A stretch of DNA of 64,000 nucleotides from Candidatus Acididesulfobacter guangdongensis (GCA_004195045.1 SGBC01000002.1:1-64000); one strand, 5' to 3'. Positions 39,685 through 51,064 are shown, numbered from the stretch's first letter. Made by a program: numbers and translations. Notes: generated by a model from the sequence alone, not told the origin.

Positions 39685-42600
39685 TTTAAATACAGACAAA
39701 AACATCTTAAATATTTTATCGGCATTCGCATTAGAAGCGTCTGAGCTTATAGACGGCAATGCCGATGCCGGCGGTGTTTCTATTTTTATATGCAAAAGTG
39801 CATATACTGCAAGAAACTTGTATAAAGATATGAATTTATTATCCTGCCGCCGGTCTGCTTTTTTTGAAAAAAATGGTGAAGTTAAGCAGACAATTTCAAT
39901 TGAAACTAAGCATAAAAAAGCGGTTCTGTGCGAAGAAATAATTCCGGCAAGCATTTTATATACACTGCTGAATAGCGAATCAAACAAAGATGCTAATATT
40001 GCCGTCAGTTTAATACTCACCTATCAATCATTTTTAAGCAATGTTCCTTCCCTGCTTGATATTGACGAGACGATTATAAAAGTAAAAAAAGGACATATTT
40101 TAGACAGAAATAATTTAATTGATGCATTATTAGCTTTCGGATATGAGAAAACAGAGTATATTCAGGACCCGTTTCAATTTTCTGTCAGGGGAGAATTAAT
40201 AGATATATACGGAGGCGAAACCGATAGCCCTGTAAGAATTGATTTTTTTGACGACGAAGTTCAGGATATAAGATATTTTGACATAAACAGTCAAAGAAGT
40301 ATTCATAAAATAGATAACTATATAATATTCCCGTTAAAAGACAATGTACTGAAAAAAAAATTAAATATACTTGAGCTTATTGAAAAACCGCTAATTTTTG
40401 CTGAAGAATCTGATTTAAATAATAATAAAGGAAACATAAATGAAGTAATAAATATTATTGACAGGAATAATAGCCGGCGTATCAATAACAATGATCCAGC
40501 AAATCAGGATGAACTAAATTTTACGGTAAATGCCGCCACAGGTTGTAATAGCGAAATTGACGTTCTTGAAAATCAGCTTAATAATTTATTAAAAAAATAT
40601 AATAATGATATTTTTTATTTTAATTTAAATACAGATGGAAGTTATATACGCTCTGCAAAAAATTACTATAAATTAGATTATTATTCTGATGATTTTTTTT
40701 CTAAAAAACGTAAATTTCTCATTTCACCGGAACAGCATCCGTCTGAAAAACGCAAGGATATTATTGACGAGAATGAATTTAAAAAAGAAATAAATAACGC
40801 AGATTTCTTTGAAAATATCAGAGAGCTAAATCCCGGCGATTTTGTAGTTCATGTTAATCATGGCATAGGGAAATTTACAGGAATAAAAACAATCACATCG
40901 GGAAATTTGACCGCCGATTATTTTGAAATTATTTATGCCGGAGGCGACAAAGTATATGTTCCTTCCGAAAAAATATATCTCATACATAAATATATAAATT
41001 CAGGAGAATCGGAACCTGAATTAAATAAATTAGGAACCAGAACATGGGAAAAATCGAAGAAAAAAGCTAAAGAAAAAATCGAAGAGATAGCTAAAGACCT
41101 TATTGAATTATATGCTAAAAGAAAATCGGAACAGGGATTTGCTTTTTCAAAAGAAGATGAATCTTACAGGGAGTTTGAAGAAAATTTTGAATATGAGGAA
41201 ACAGAAGACCAGATTAAAGCAATAAAAGATGTTCTTGCAGATATGGAATCTAATAAACCTATGGACAGATTAGTTTGCGGAGATGTCGGTTACGGCAAAA
41301 CGGAAGTTGCGATACGAGCCGCTTTTAAAGCTGCGATGGACGGGAAGCAGGTAGTATTTTTAGCTCCTACGACTTTATTAGTCGAACAGCATTTCACTAA
41401 TTTTACAAAACGTTTTGAAAAATATCCGATTAAAATTGCTTATTTATCCAGATTTATGTCTGCAAAGAAAGAAAAAGAAACGGTAAAATTAATAGAAAGC
41501 GGCAAAATTGATATAATAATAGGAACGCACAAACTATTATCGGATAAAATAAAACTCAAAGACCCGGGACTTTTAGTAATCGACGAAGAACAAAAATTTG
41601 GAGCTTTCCAAAAAGAAAAATTAAAAAAATTAAAATCTTCCATTGACGTACTTGCTTTGAGCGCGACCCCCATACCGAGAACTCTTTATCTGTCGGTGTC
41701 CGGCATAAGAGACATAAGTATTCTTAATACGGCGCCTATAGGCAGAAAAAATATACACACTGTCATTTCGTTGTACAACGAAACTCTAATAAAAGAATAT
41801 ATTTATAGAGAAATAATGAGGGGAGGGCAGGTTTATTTCATAGATAACAGAATAGCGCATCTTGAATCCTTGCTGAATAAATTTAGCAAGTTCATGCCTG
41901 ATATAAGAATTGGCGTTGCTCACGGCAGGCTTGATGCCGGCAGCCTTGAAGAAATAATGCATAAATTTTATCATAAGGAATACGATATGCTGCTCAGTAC
42001 ATCTATAATTGAATCCGGTCTCGACAACCCAAATGTAAATACTATTATTATAAATAATGCTGAAGGTTTAGGTTTAAGCCAGTTGTATCAATTAAGAGGC
42101 AGAGTCGGCAGGTCATATTTGCAGGCTTATTGCGTGCTGCTAACCAATTCCGAAGAGTTAACCAAAGAGCAGAATAAAAGGATTGCCGCTATAATGGAAT
42201 ATAATGATTTAGGCTCCGGTTTCAGATTGGCTATGGCAGATTTAGAAATAAGGGGCGCAGGCAATATTTTAGGCGGAGCCCAATCCGGCAATATAAATTC
42301 TATAGGCTTAGAAATGTGTATGCAAATGCTTAAAGACGAGATTAAAAAAATAGAAGGCAAGGTTCTTCCTTTAGAAATATTCCCGGAAGTTAAGGCTAAT
42401 CTTAATATGTATATTCCAGACGGTTATATAAAAGACAGCAAGATAAAATTAAGTTTTTACCGCAGGCTGTCAACCTGCGGCAGCATTGAGGAAGTTTGCA
42501 GTATAGAAGAAGAATTAATAGATAGATTTGGAAGATACCCTGAAGAAGTTGACAATTTAATAAATGTTTCTAAGCTAAAAGTCTATATGAGAAAAATAAA

Positions 42601-43027
42601 AGTAAAATTTATCGATATACATAAAGAAGGATTTGATATAGAATTTTATAACCATTCAGATGAAAATAATAAAAACGGCGAAGATTTTAGACTCGAACGC
42701 GGAGAATGCCGCGGTAGATTTTACGACAGCCGTGACGAATTACGCCCTGAAACTTATATTCCTGAATTTTCCGATATACAAACATCAAATGATTTAAACG
42801 ATGGAAATGTAGAATTTGCGAAAGCATTGATAAGTTTTGTTAACGACAAAGAAATATTGTCCAAATATATGATTAATTTTATTTCTGAATATAAACTAAA
42901 GATAAAGATGAAAAAAAACAAAAATGATTTAAAAGATAATAGTTATAACGCAATTGCTAACCATACCCCTGATATCGGCGCTATTATATTTATCTTGCAA
43001 GAAATAGACCGCTATGTTAATATTTAA
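39674..43027 (+). CDS. mfd: Transcription-repair coupling factor Mfd
   Basis: Mfd removes stalled RNA polymerase from lesions and recruits UvrA. The 1117-residue protein has an N-terminal UvrB-like part, the polymerase-interacting domain beginning LNPGDFVVHVNHGIGKF, the RecG-like translocase with Walker A GDVGYGKTEVAIRAAF, DEEQKFG as motif II, SATPIPRTLYLS and QLRGRVGRS, and a C-terminal regulatory domain. The N-terminal region carries Asn/Lys-rich insertions near 270-300. Its start overlaps ppdK, and uvrA lies 3.2 kb downstream on the same strand, an apt functional neighbour. Confidence 0.95.
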   Translation: MINNLNTDKNILNILSAFALEASELIDGNADAGGVSIFICKSAYTARNLYKDMNLLSCRRSAFFEKNGEVKQTISIETKHKKAVLCEEIIPASILYTLLNSESNKDANIAVSLILTYQSFLSNVPSLLDIDETIIKVKKGHILDRNNLIDALLAFGYEKTEYIQDPFQFSVRGELIDIYGGETDSPVRIDFFDDEVQDIRYFDINSQRSIHKIDNYIIFPLKDNVLKKKLNILELIEKPLIFAEESDLNNNKGNINEVINIIDRNNSRRINNNDPANQDELNFTVNAATGCNSEIDVLENQLNNLLKKYNNDIFYFNLNTDGSYIRSAKNYYKLDYYSDDFFSKKRKFLISPEQHPSEKRKDIIDENEFKKEINNADFFENIRELNPGDFVVHVNHGIGKFTGIKTITSGNLTADYFEIIYAGGDKVYVPSEKIYLIHKYINSGESEPELNKLGTRTWEKSKKKAKEKIEEIAKDLIELYAKRKSEQGFAFSKEDESYREFEENFEYEETEDQIKAIKDVLADMESNKPMDRLVCGDVGYGKTEVAIRAAFKAAMDGKQVVFLAPTTLLVEQHFTNFTKRFEKYPIKIAYLSRFMSAKKEKETVKLIESGKIDIIIGTHKLLSDKIKLKDPGLLVIDEEQKFGAFQKEKLKKLKSSIDVLALSATPIPRTLYLSVSGIRDISILNTAPIGRKNIHTVISLYNETLIKEYIYREIMRGGQVYFIDNRIAHLESLLNKFSKFMPDIRIGVAHGRLDAGSLEEIMHKFYHKEYDMLLSTSIIESGLDNPNVNTIIINNAEGLGLSQLYQLRGRVGRSYLQAYCVLLTNSEELTKEQNKRIAAIMEYNDLGSGFRLAMADLEIRGAGNILGGAQSGNINSIGLEMCMQMLKDEIKKIEGKVLPLEIFPEVKANLNMYIPDGYIKDSKIKLSFYRRLSTCGSIEEVCSIEEELIDRFGRYPEEVDNLINVSKLKVYMRKIKVKFIDIHKEGFDIEFYNHSDENNKNGEDFRLERGECRGRFYDSRDELRPETYIPEFSDIQTSNDLNDGNVEFAKALISFVNDKEILSKYMINFISEYKLKIKMKKNKNDLKDNSYNAIANHTPDIGAIIFILQEIDRYVNI

Positions 43028-43107
43028 AGTAAAATATATGTCTATTATTTACAGTGCTTATAACTGTGTAATTATTAAAAAATTTAAATTATTTCAGGAG
43101 AAACTAA

Positions 43108-44058
43108 ATGTATTTCGGGAAGAAAAACGGCAAAGTCAATTTGTCAAAAAAATCAGAATTAACTAAAAGATTTTCAAAAATTATTGTATTTAGTTTATTT
43201 TTATTTGCAATATCTTTCGGACTTTACGGGTGCGCAAAAAAACCTGCTCCTTCGTCGAAGGTTTTAGCAACAGTAAACGGTAAACCGATAACGCTCAATG
43301 AATTTAAAGCAGAGATTGCAAAATTGCCTCCTTCTGTTACGTCATTTGTATCAACGCCGCAAGGACAAAAGCGATTTCTTAAAAGTATGGTTGAAAGGCA
43401 AATTTTGGCAGATAGAGCAATTAAAGACGGACTTAATAAATCAAAGGCATATAAAATGCAGCTGTCTGATTTTAAAAAAGGTTTGCTTGTGCAGCTTTTG
43501 TTAAATGAAAAAGTGCAAAAAAAATTGGTAATTACCGATCAGGCTGCTAAGAATTTTTATAAAAAACATCTTAATACATTTAATTTGCCGTCTAAAATTA
43601 ATGTAAGCTATATTCAACTTAGTTCATTAGCTGCCGCAAAAAAAGTATATGCAAATTTGCAAAAAGGGGTCTCTTTCCCAAAATTAGCAAAACAATATTC
43701 TGCGGCTCCAAATGCAAAAAGCGGAGGAGCTCTCGGCTGGATAAAATTCGGGGAGACGACGCCTTCGTTTAATCAGGCTGCATTCAGCATACCTAAAATA
43801 GGCGGTTATTCCAATATAGTACCTGTAGGCAAAAATTTTGATATCGTCAGGCTCAATAATATTTTATCAGGTAAGCCAAAACCGTTTTCTAAAATAAAAG
43901 ATCAAATCATTATGATTATGAAAGAAAAAGAAGGACAAAAATTGTTTAAAAATTACCTTAACAAGGTTAAAAAAGCTTCCAAAGTTACATATTATTATAA
44001 AAATTTAGCAGCCTTAAATCAATTTAAACCATTGGCTTCAACGCCTTCTAAAAAATAA
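43108..44058 (+). CDS. PpiC-type peptidyl-prolyl isomerase lipoprotein
   Basis: This 316-residue protein is a lipid-anchored periplasmic parvulin. A basic N-region and hydrophobic stretch lead to the lipobox LYGC with C42, followed by KKPAPSS. A SurA-like N-domain (VLATVNGKPITLNEFKAEIA) precedes a parvulin domain at about 155-255, with INVSYIQLSS, AKQYSAAPNAKSGGALGWIKFGE split over the usual motifs, and FSIPKIGGYSNIV. It is like PrsA in layout. The second parvulin gene follows after 81 bp, so the two probably cooperate in folding exported proteins. AGGAG precedes the ATG. Confidence 0.88.
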   Translation: MYFGKKNGKVNLSKKSELTKRFSKIIVFSLFLFAISFGLYGCAKKPAPSSKVLATVNGKPITLNEFKAEIAKLPPSVTSFVSTPQGQKRFLKSMVERQILADRAIKDGLNKSKAYKMQLSDFKKGLLVQLLLNEKVQKKLVITDQAAKNFYKKHLNTFNLPSKINVSYIQLSSLAAAKKVYANLQKGVSFPKLAKQYSAAPNAKSGGALGWIKFGETTPSFNQAAFSIPKIGGYSNIVPVGKNFDIVRLNNILSGKPKPFSKIKDQIIMIMKEKEGQKLFKNYLNKVKKASKVTYYYKNLAALNQFKPLASTPSKK

Positions 44059-44139
44059 TATTTGATAGTTATTAATAATTATTGTTTTTTATGTATATGT
44101 ATTAACGTGTTCCAAATTTAATACGGGAAATAATAAAAT

Positions 44140-45180
44140 ATGAGTAAAAAAGTTAAGTCAAGTTATAACAGCAATAAGAGACGCATTTTTACCGCGTCTC
44201 TTATTGTATTTTTGTCGGTTTATATCTTTTTGCCCATACTGAACGCTCACGCAATTATAGCAGATCAAGTGCTGGCGGTTGTTAACAAAACTCCTATCAC
44301 GTTATATGATTTTGCTAAATTTAACAAACCGGCGTTTGAGAATTACGAACAGATGCAAAAAGACGCGTCAAACGGTATATTTAACAGCAATGATGAACGA
44401 ATAATGACGCAGACAAAAAAAATTATTAATTTTTTGGTCGATAAAATGCTTATAAAGCAGGAAGAACAAAAAGCCGCTCTTTACATACCGCCTAAAAAAA
44501 TTGATGCTTATATTCAAGCTGTTGCGAAATCAAATAATATGACGGTGCCTGAATTTAAAAAAATGCTGAAAACTAAAGGAATTAGTTTTCATGAGTACAA
44601 AAAACAGCTTGAGAAACATTTTATGCAGTTCAGTCTCTTGAGAAAAATATACGGCAGTAAAATGAATATTACTAATGCAATGCTTCTCAACTACTACAAG
44701 AAAAATATTGAAGAATTCAGAGGCAGGGAAGAGGAAGACTTGAAACTTATATTCATTTCAGTTCCTACAGATGCAAGTAAAATATTGAGAGAAAAAATAT
44801 ATCATAAAATGCTTCATATCAGAAATATCGCCATTAAAGGGGCTATAAGCTTTTCATCGCTTGCATCAAAATATTCGGACGATCCTTCCGAAAAAAATGG
44901 CGGAAGAATAGGTTATGTTTATAAAGACAAATTGTCGCCGGCTTTTTCCTCGGCAGCGTTCAAATTAAAAGTAGGGCAGATAAGCAAAATAATTCCGTCA
45001 AAATTCGGTTATACACTGCTTAAGTCTGTAGGTAAAAAATATGGCTCATATAAGTCTTTCAGGCAGGTTAAATCAAGAATATTTATGCTGCTGGAAAAAA
45101 TTAAAACAGATAAATATTTATCTAAACTTGTAAAAAAAGCCAGAAAAAATTCTTTTATTAAGCTTCTTTTGGTTTCTTGA
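44140..45180 (+). CDS. surA: SurA-like periplasmic chaperone with parvulin domain
   Basis: SurA escorts outer-membrane proteins through the periplasm. The 346-residue precursor has a basic start (KKVKSSYNSNKRR), a hydrophobic core and an AHA cleavage site near residue 38, then the SurA N-domain IIADQVLAVVNKTPITLYDF, a long helical segment with IKQEEQKAALYIPPKKIDAYI, and a single parvulin domain with DLKLIFISVP, YSDDPSEKNGGRIGYV and FKLKVGQISKIIPSKFGY. E. coli SurA has two parvulin domains, so this is a short form. pdxA follows, as is common for surA. A perfect hairpin lies inside codons 11-23. Confidence 0.85.
   Translation: MSKKVKSSYNSNKRRIFTASLIVFLSVYIFLPILNAHAIIADQVLAVVNKTPITLYDFAKFNKPAFENYEQMQKDASNGIFNSNDERIMTQTKKIINFLVDKMLIKQEEQKAALYIPPKKIDAYIQAVAKSNNMTVPEFKKMLKTKGISFHEYKKQLEKHFMQFSLLRKIYGSKMNITNAMLLNYYKKNIEEFRGREEEDLKLIFISVPTDASKILREKIYHKMLHIRNIAIKGAISFSSLASKYSDDPSEKNGGRIGYVYKDKLSPAFSSAAFKLKVGQISKIIPSKFGYTLLKSVGKKYGSYKSFRQVKSRIFMLLEKIKTDKYLSKLVKKARKNSFIKLLLVS
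44172..44215 (+). terminator. Terminator-like hairpin inside the surA signal-peptide codons
   Basis: CAATAAGAGACGC (44172-44184) and GCGTCTCTTATTG (44194-44206) are a perfect 13-bp inverted repeat around a nine-base loop, followed by TATTTTT. By structure this is an intrinsic terminator, but it lies within codons 11-23 of surA. It may attenuate transcription or control translation early in the gene. Confidence 0.6.
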
Positions 45181-45232
45181 TTTTATCCAAAACTAATTAA
45201 ATTAAAAGTGATAAATATAAAACTTAAGAAAA

Positions 45233-46282
45233 ATGCCGTTGAAAAAAAATAATATTATCGGCATAACTATGGGAGACCCCGGCGGGATAGGACCGGAAAT
45301 CTCTATTTTGTCGTGCAAATATTTTATAGAAAAAAATAACAGGATTATTATGCCCGTAATTTTTGGTTCGGCAGCATATATAGATTTTGTTAACAGTTAT
45401 GTTGTTAAATCAAAATTTAAAATTAATTCTATCAGTCCGGATGTCATAAATAGCGAAGAAGACGCTTTAAAATATTATAGAAATGATTGTATCAACGTTA
45501 TTAATTGTTCAGATGAGTCATATAAATCAGTCAGTTTCGGGGTTGAAAATTATAATTATGCTAAAGATACTGAAAAATTTATATTAAAGGCGGTTGAATT
45601 TGCTAAGTCGGACAAGATAAAGGGCATCGCTACGGCGCCTATCAACAAAAATATGATGTTCAAAGGCGGAGCAATGTTTCATGCTCATACGGAGCTTTTG
45701 GCTCACCTTACTTCCGAAGAAAATTATGCAATGCTTTTTTATTCAAAAGAATTGATAACCATACTTGCTACTATTCATATACCCTTAAAATTTGTTTCGC
45801 AGAAAATAACTGAAAATTTGTTAGAAAAAATTATTAATATATCTTACAGATCGCTTAGAATTGATTTTGGTATAAATAATCCGCATATTGCAGTTCTTGG
45901 GCTAAATCCTCATGCAGGAGAAAATGGAGAAATCGGAAAAGAAGAAATTAATATAATCAGTCCCGTCATTGCTGAATTTAAACGAAATAATTTTAATATA
46001 GCAGGTCCTTTTCCTTCCGACAGTTTTTATGCAAAAAGATATAAAGATTTTGATATTGTGGTATCTATGTATCATGACCAGGCATTGATCCCTTTTAAAC
46101 TTTTATCATTCAATTACGGAGCCAATGTAACGGTTGGGCTGCCTATCGTCAGAACTTCACCAGTGCACGGAACTGCTTACGATATCGCAGGAAAAAATAT
46201 TGCGGACGCAAGAAGTATAATCTATTCAATATTGCTTGCTTCTAAAATTGCGGATAACAGATTAAAATGGAAAGAAAAATAA
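45233..46282 (+). CDS. pdxA: 4-hydroxythreonine-4-phosphate dehydrogenase
   Basis: PdxA oxidises 4-phosphohydroxy-threonine in the DXP-dependent route to pyridoxal phosphate. The 349-residue enzyme has [10 protein letters not shown] at the N-terminus, APINKNMM, the metal ligand motif [31 protein letters not shown] and [20 protein letters not shown] with metal-binding histidines. The last 16 bases overlap uvrA, so translation is likely coupled. No clear ribosome site precedes the ATG. Confidence 0.94.
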   Translation: MPLKKNNIIGITMGDPGGIGPEISILSCKYFIEKNNRIIMPVIFGSAAYIDFVNSYVVKSKFKINSISPDVINSEEDALKYYRNDCINVINCSDESYKSVSFGVENYNYAKDTEKFILKAVEFAKSDKIKGIATAPINKNMMFKGGAMFHAHTELLAHLTSEENYAMLFYSKELITILATIHIPLKFVSQKITENLLEKIINISYRSLRIDFGINNPHIAVLGLNPHAGENGEIGKEEINIISPVIAEFKRNNFNIAGPFPSDSFYAKRYKDFDIVVSMYHDQALIPFKLLSFNYGANVTVGLPIVRTSPVHGTAYDIAGKNIADARSIIYSILLASKIADNRLKWKEK

Positions 46283-49107
46283 TAATAAAAGGCGCAAGGC
46301 AGCATAATTTAAAAAATATAAATTTAGAAATTCCCAAAGATAAACTTGTTGTTATAACCGGCTTATCAGGGTCAGGAAAATCAAGCCTTGCCTTTGACAC
46401 AATATTTGCCGAAGGACAGCGAAGATATTTAGAATCTTTATCTTCTTATGCGCGGCAATTTATGGAACAGATGGATAAACCCGATGTTGATTCAATTGAA
46501 GGTTTATCTCCTACTATCTCCATTGAACAGAAATCAGTCAGTAAGAATCCCCGCTCTACAGTCGGCACAATAACAGATTTATATGATTATTTAAGGGTGC
46601 TTTTCGCAAGAATAGGGACGCCTTATTGCTATAAATGCGGCAAAAAAATTGAACCGCAAACTATAGACCAGATGATAGATGTTATTTTTGACTATGGGAA
46701 GCTCGGCGGCAGATTGATAGTTTTATCTCCGGTAGTTATAGGACGCAAAGGCGAATTTAAAACAAAATTTGAAGAATATTTAAAGCACGGATTTTCAAGA
46801 ATTTACGCCGATAACGTGCAGCATAGCTTAGAAGACGATATTATTTTAGATAAAAATAAAAAACACGATATTGACGTTGTCATAGACAGGCTTGTTATAA
46901 AAAAAGAAATCAAACAAAGATTATATAATTCTATAGAAATTGCATTAAAATTATCTCTCGGTACATTAAAACTAAAATTTATAGCAGAAGATGAAAAAGA
47001 AACGGATATATTTTTGAGCGAACATTCCGTATGTTTAGATTGCGGGATCAATTACGGGAAACCGGAACCTGCGATGTTTTCTTTTAACAGTCCTGCAGGA
47101 GCATGCCCTTCTTGCGGAGGATTGGGCTATAAAACATTTTTTGATGAAGACCTGATAATTCCGGATAAAAAGCTGTCGTTAAAAGACGGCGCTATAGCCA
47201 TACTAAAAAATTCAAGTCCTGTTTACAGAAATCATATTGTAAATAGTTTAGCTCTGCATTATAAGTTCAATCCGAATACGCCTTATGAAAATCTTGAAGA
47301 AAATATACAACAAATTATTTTGTATGGCTCAAACGGCGAAAAAATCGAGTTTTACGATGAACATTCAGACAAGCAAAGTTTTAATTTAAAAGAATGGGAA
47401 GGGGTTATTCCTATGCTTAAAAAGAGTCTAAATAATAATTCCGTCAATTATATTATAGACCCATATAAATTCATGAGCGAAAAGCCCTGTCCCGAATGCA
47501 GCGGGTTCAGGCTGAAAAGAGAATCCTTAAGTTATAAAATAAATAATTTATCGATAGTTGATATTACAAATTTAAGCATAAAAGATGCGCTGCATTTTTT
47601 TAAGAATATTAATCTCAATGAATATGAACTGGATATAGCCGACAGAATCATTAAAGAAATTACTGAAAGATTATCTTTTCTCGTAAATGTAGGATTGGAC
47701 TATCTTACTCTTTCAAGGTCAGCCTCCACTCTTTCAGGCGGCGAATCTCAAAGAATAAGGTTGGCAACGCAGATAGGTTCCGGACTTACAGGTGTTCTAT
47801 ATATTTTAGACGAACCAAGTATAGGTCTTCATATGCGGGACAACGAAAGGCTTTTAAAGACTATATTTGATTTGAGAGATAAAGGCAATAGTCTGATAGT
47901 TGTAGAACATGACGAACTGACCATGCTGAAATCCGATTATATTATAGATATGGGTCCGGGAGCCGGTAAAAACGGAGGATTTGTTGTTGCTGCAGGGACT
48001 CCTGAAGAAATAATGCATAATCCGGATTCTTTGACCGGAAGATATCTAACTAAAAAATTAAAAATAGATATTCCGGCAAGAAGAAGACCTCAAGATAAAG
48101 GTTTTATAAAAATTATAGGGGCTAAAAAAAATAATTTAAAAAACATAGATGTTGCAATTCCTTTAGGCAATTTAGTCTGCGTCACTGGCGTTTCCGGTTC
48201 AGGCAAAAGTACTCTTGTTATTGACACGTTATACGAAGCAGTATCCGGCTATAAAAACGGAATAAAAGATTTTTCAAAATTTGATGTCGATTTGATTGAA
48301 AATATAAATTTGATTGAAAGAGTAATAGATATTGACCAATCCCCTATCGGAAGAACTCCTAGGTCTAATCCCGCAACCTATACAGGTATTTTTACGGTCA
48401 TAAGAACCCTGTTTTCAGAGACGAAAGAATCTAAAATAAGGGGTTACCAGCCAGGGAGATTCAGTTTTAATGTCAAGGGAGGCAGATGCGAAGCTTGCGC
48501 CGGTGACGGAGTTAAAAAAATTGAGATGCTTTTTATGCCGGATGTGTATGTTACCTGCGATGTTTGCAAAGGAAAACGATATAATAGTCAAACGCTGGAA
48601 GTCAAATATAAAGATAAAAATATTTACGATGTTTTAAATATGACTTTTAAAGAAGCATACGATTTTTTCGGAAGCATACCGTCATTAGCGCATAAGATAA
48701 AATTTTTAATAGACGTAGGACTTGATTATATAACTTTAGGGCAGCTTGCGACTACCCTTTCCGGAGGAGAAGCTCAAAGAATAAAATTATCAAAAGAATT
48801 GTCCAGACCTAATGAGTTCAAAACACTTTATATATTAGACGAGCCCACGACGGGGCTGCACTTTGAAGATATAAAAAAGTTATTAAAAATTATTAATCTA
48901 TTAGTAGACTCCGGAAACACCGTTGTAGTCATCGAACACAATATGGATGTGATAAAATGTGCCGATTATGTAATCGACGTGGGACCTGAGGGCGGAGACG
49001 GCGGAGGTTTTGTCGTAGCAGAAGGCAGTCCTTGCGAAATAGTATTAAATGAAGATTCATTAACAGGAAAATATTTAAAAAATGAAATAGGCATCAACAA
49101 CGCATAA
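46267..49107 (+). CDS. uvrA: Excinuclease ABC subunit UvrA
   Basis: UvrA recognises bulky lesions with UvrB and is recruited by Mfd. The 946-residue protein has two ABC modules: Walker [13 protein letters not shown] and [11 protein letters not shown], signatures [12 protein letters not shown] and [12 protein letters not shown], and Walker [11 protein letters not shown] and [10 protein letters not shown]. Zinc-binding cysteine pairs are present in CLDCG...CPSCGG and CEACAGDG...CDVCKGKR, and also in CYKCGKK near residue 120. Its ATG lies inside the pdxA end. Length and motifs are normal. Confidence 0.97.
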   Translation: MERKIIIKGARQHNLKNINLEIPKDKLVVITGLSGSGKSSLAFDTIFAEGQRRYLESLSSYARQFMEQMDKPDVDSIEGLSPTISIEQKSVSKNPRSTVGTITDLYDYLRVLFARIGTPYCYKCGKKIEPQTIDQMIDVIFDYGKLGGRLIVLSPVVIGRKGEFKTKFEEYLKHGFSRIYADNVQHSLEDDIILDKNKKHDIDVVIDRLVIKKEIKQRLYNSIEIALKLSLGTLKLKFIAEDEKETDIFLSEHSVCLDCGINYGKPEPAMFSFNSPAGACPSCGGLGYKTFFDEDLIIPDKKLSLKDGAIAILKNSSPVYRNHIVNSLALHYKFNPNTPYENLEENIQQIILYGSNGEKIEFYDEHSDKQSFNLKEWEGVIPMLKKSLNNNSVNYIIDPYKFMSEKPCPECSGFRLKRESLSYKINNLSIVDITNLSIKDALHFFKNINLNEYELDIADRIIKEITERLSFLVNVGLDYLTLSRSASTLSGGESQRIRLATQIGSGLTGVLYILDEPSIGLHMRDNERLLKTIFDLRDKGNSLIVVEHDELTMLKSDYIIDMGPGAGKNGGFVVAAGTPEEIMHNPDSLTGRYLTKKLKIDIPARRRPQDKGFIKIIGAKKNNLKNIDVAIPLGNLVCVTGVSGSGKSTLVIDTLYEAVSGYKNGIKDFSKFDVDLIENINLIERVIDIDQSPIGRTPRSNPATYTGIFTVIRTLFSETKESKIRGYQPGRFSFNVKGGRCEACAGDGVKKIEMLFMPDVYVTCDVCKGKRYNSQTLEVKYKDKNIYDVLNMTFKEAYDFFGSIPSLAHKIKFLIDVGLDYITLGQLATTLSGGEAQRIKLSKELSRPNEFKTLYILDEPTTGLHFEDIKKLLKIINLLVDSGNTVVVIEHNMDVIKCADYVIDVGPEGGDGGGFVVAEGSPCEIVLNEDSLTGKYLKNEIGINNA

Positions 49108-49155
49108 ATACTATATATAGAACGATATTATCTGAAATATAATTATAAAAAAGTA

Positions 49156-49184
49156 TTGACTTTAGACTGAGATAGTGATAAAAA
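49156..49184 (+). promoter_or_regulatory. Candidate promoter of the Rieske/cytochrome b genes
   Basis: TTGACT (49156-49161) and TAAAAA (49179-49184) are 17 bp apart, about 110 bp upstream of the Rieske gene. Confidence 0.45.
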
Positions 49185-49295
49185 ATAAATCTTGTAATGA
49201 AATTTATTACACGATTAATATAAATACCTACAAGATTAATTTTTCAGATTAATTATTTTTAAATTCATAATATTTAAACTAAAGGGGGGTAAAAA

Positions 49296-49820
49296 ATGGC
49301 AAAAAGCTCGGAAGAATCGCCTTCGAGGCGAACTTTTATGATGGTTGTCATTGGATTGATTTCAACAGTTATCGGTATCGCATTAGCGGTTCCTATTCTT
49401 GGTGCAGTCTTAAATCCATTGTTCAGAAAAAGAGACATTGTCTGGACAAAACTTGGCAAAATTAGTGATTTAAATTTAAAACCGTTAAACCCGAAGTTTG
49501 TTCCAGTTTATTTTAGAGTTAAAGAAGGCTGGTCCGTTAATACTTTGCCGAGACAGGTAGTTATCGTAAAGCAGGTTAACGGCGATTTGCTGTTCTTTTC
49601 TAATCAATGCACGCATTTAGGATGTCCCTTACACTGGATAGCCGCAAGACAAAAATTTTTATGCCCTTGCCATGGAGGCATGTTTAACGCAACAGGGCAG
49701 GTAGTCGGCGGACCTCCGCCAAGACCTCTTTATCAATGGGTTCATAAATTTGGCAAAGATAAGGATACTGTTTACATTCAAAATAAGTTCAAAGACAATC
49801 CAAAAGACAGGGGGATCTGA
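49296..49820 (+). CDS. Rieske iron-sulfur protein of a cytochrome b complex
   Basis: The Rieske protein takes an electron from quinol and passes it to a c-type cytochrome. The 174-residue protein has an SRRTFMMVVIG start (10-20) that can act as a Tat-type signal anchor, one transmembrane helix, and a [2Fe-2S] domain with C105-T-H107-L-G-C110 and C123-P-C125-H126; C110 and C125 would form the disulfide. A GGGGGG-rich ribosome site precedes the ATG. Its stop touches the start of the cytochrome b gene, so they are coupled. Confidence 0.95.
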   Translation: MAKSSEESPSRRTFMMVVIGLISTVIGIALAVPILGAVLNPLFRKRDIVWTKLGKISDLNLKPLNPKFVPVYFRVKEGWSVNTLPRQVVIVKQVNGDLLFFSNQCTHLGCPLHWIAARQKFLCPCHGGMFNATGQVVGGPPPRPLYQWVHKFGKDKDTVYIQNKFKDNPKDRGI

Positions 49821-50926
49821 TGTTTAAACAAATTCAGAACTGGTTCGATGAACGAATCGGTCTTACTAAAGTTATAGAAGAATTTAACGGTGAAAGAATA
49901 CCGAGACGCGGAGGCTGGGCATATACCTTAGGAAGCCTGCTTGCTTTTCTTTTTACCGTTCAGGTAGTGACGGGCATATTTTTGCTGTTTTATTATGTTC
50001 CTTATTTTCCGATAGCAAGAAATGCCACATATTTTCTGAAGCATCACGTTGTTTTTGGAAATATATTGTTAGGTATTCATCTCTGGGGCGCCTTTACCAT
50101 GATATTTGTTATACTCATACACATGGCAAGGGTATACTTTTCCGGAGCCTATAAAAAACCAAGAGAAATGCAATGGATTGCAGGTATGGTACTATTTTCC
50201 GTGGTTGTTGTCTTGGGTTTGACAGGTTATATGCTTGTCGGTAACGAGAACTCATGGTGGACGATAAACGTTCTTACAAATGTTGCTTCTCATACTCCGT
50301 TTATCGGAGGTTTTATAAGAGAAATTGCTAGAGGCGGCACCGAGACAAGCGTTTTGACTATGCAGCATATCTTTGCCGTTCACGTGTGGCTATTGCCTAT
50401 TGTGGTAATAATGTTTATTCCGATACACTTATTCTTAATAAGAAAAACCGGTCATCAGGGTATGGCATTAGAATACAAAAATAGCAAAATAAGCGAAGAT
50501 GATGAAAAAAGATGGCTGAAACCGGATGGAACGGTCCCTTTTTTTCCGGATCAGTTTTATAAAGACATGATTGTATCATTAGTTGTATTTGCGGTTATTT
50601 ATATATTGGCGGTATATGTCGGCGCGCCTATCGGTCCTATGTACAGACCTTTGGCACTCAACTTTGCTCCTGAAGCAGACTGGTATTTCTTGGCAAACGA
50701 AGAAATACTGAAATACTTTCCGGGGCACGGACTTATTATATTTTCAACGTTCCTAATTCCTTCAATCGGTTTTGGAATATTATTTCTTCTTCCGTTTATT
50801 GACAGAACAAAGGAAAGAAGTCCGTTTAAAAGACCGGCGGCAACTGTCTTGGGAATACTCTTTCTACTTTTGTTAGTTTATTTAACATTAATAGGCGGGG
50901 AACCGAAAGCGCCGGCAACCGTTTAA
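49820..50926 (+). CDS. Cytochrome b of a quinol-oxidising complex, b6-type haem spacing
   Basis: This 368-residue membrane protein binds two b haems and the quinol site. The haem ligands are H87/H101 and H188/H203. The 14-residue spacing in the second pair is that of cytochrome b6, not mitochondrial cytochrome b (13). The C-terminal portion adds three or four helices, equivalent to subunit IV, and contains APEADWYFL in place of the usual PEWY loop at the quinol site. So it is a fused b6/IV protein. Downstream 138 bp is a third subunit carrying c haems. Confidence 0.93.
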   Translation: MFKQIQNWFDERIGLTKVIEEFNGERIPRRGGWAYTLGSLLAFLFTVQVVTGIFLLFYYVPYFPIARNATYFLKHHVVFGNILLGIHLWGAFTMIFVILIHMARVYFSGAYKKPREMQWIAGMVLFSVVVVLGLTGYMLVGNENSWWTINVLTNVASHTPFIGGFIREIARGGTETSVLTMQHIFAVHVWLLPIVVIMFIPIHLFLIRKTGHQGMALEYKNSKISEDDEKRWLKPDGTVPFFPDQFYKDMIVSLVVFAVIYILAVYVGAPIGPMYRPLALNFAPEADWYFLANEEILKYFPGHGLIIFSTFLIPSIGFGILFLLPFIDRTKERSPFKRPAATVLGILFLLLLVYLTLIGGEPKAPATV

Positions 50927-51064
50927 TTTATATTTAATAATGGACACTCAGGCGTAGATAATTAATTTTGCCGTGAACAGCAATAGCCTGAGTGGCAATT
51001 TATTATTAAATATTAATTGCTGAGTTGCTAATAACAATTATATACTTAAGAGGAGCAAATCAAG

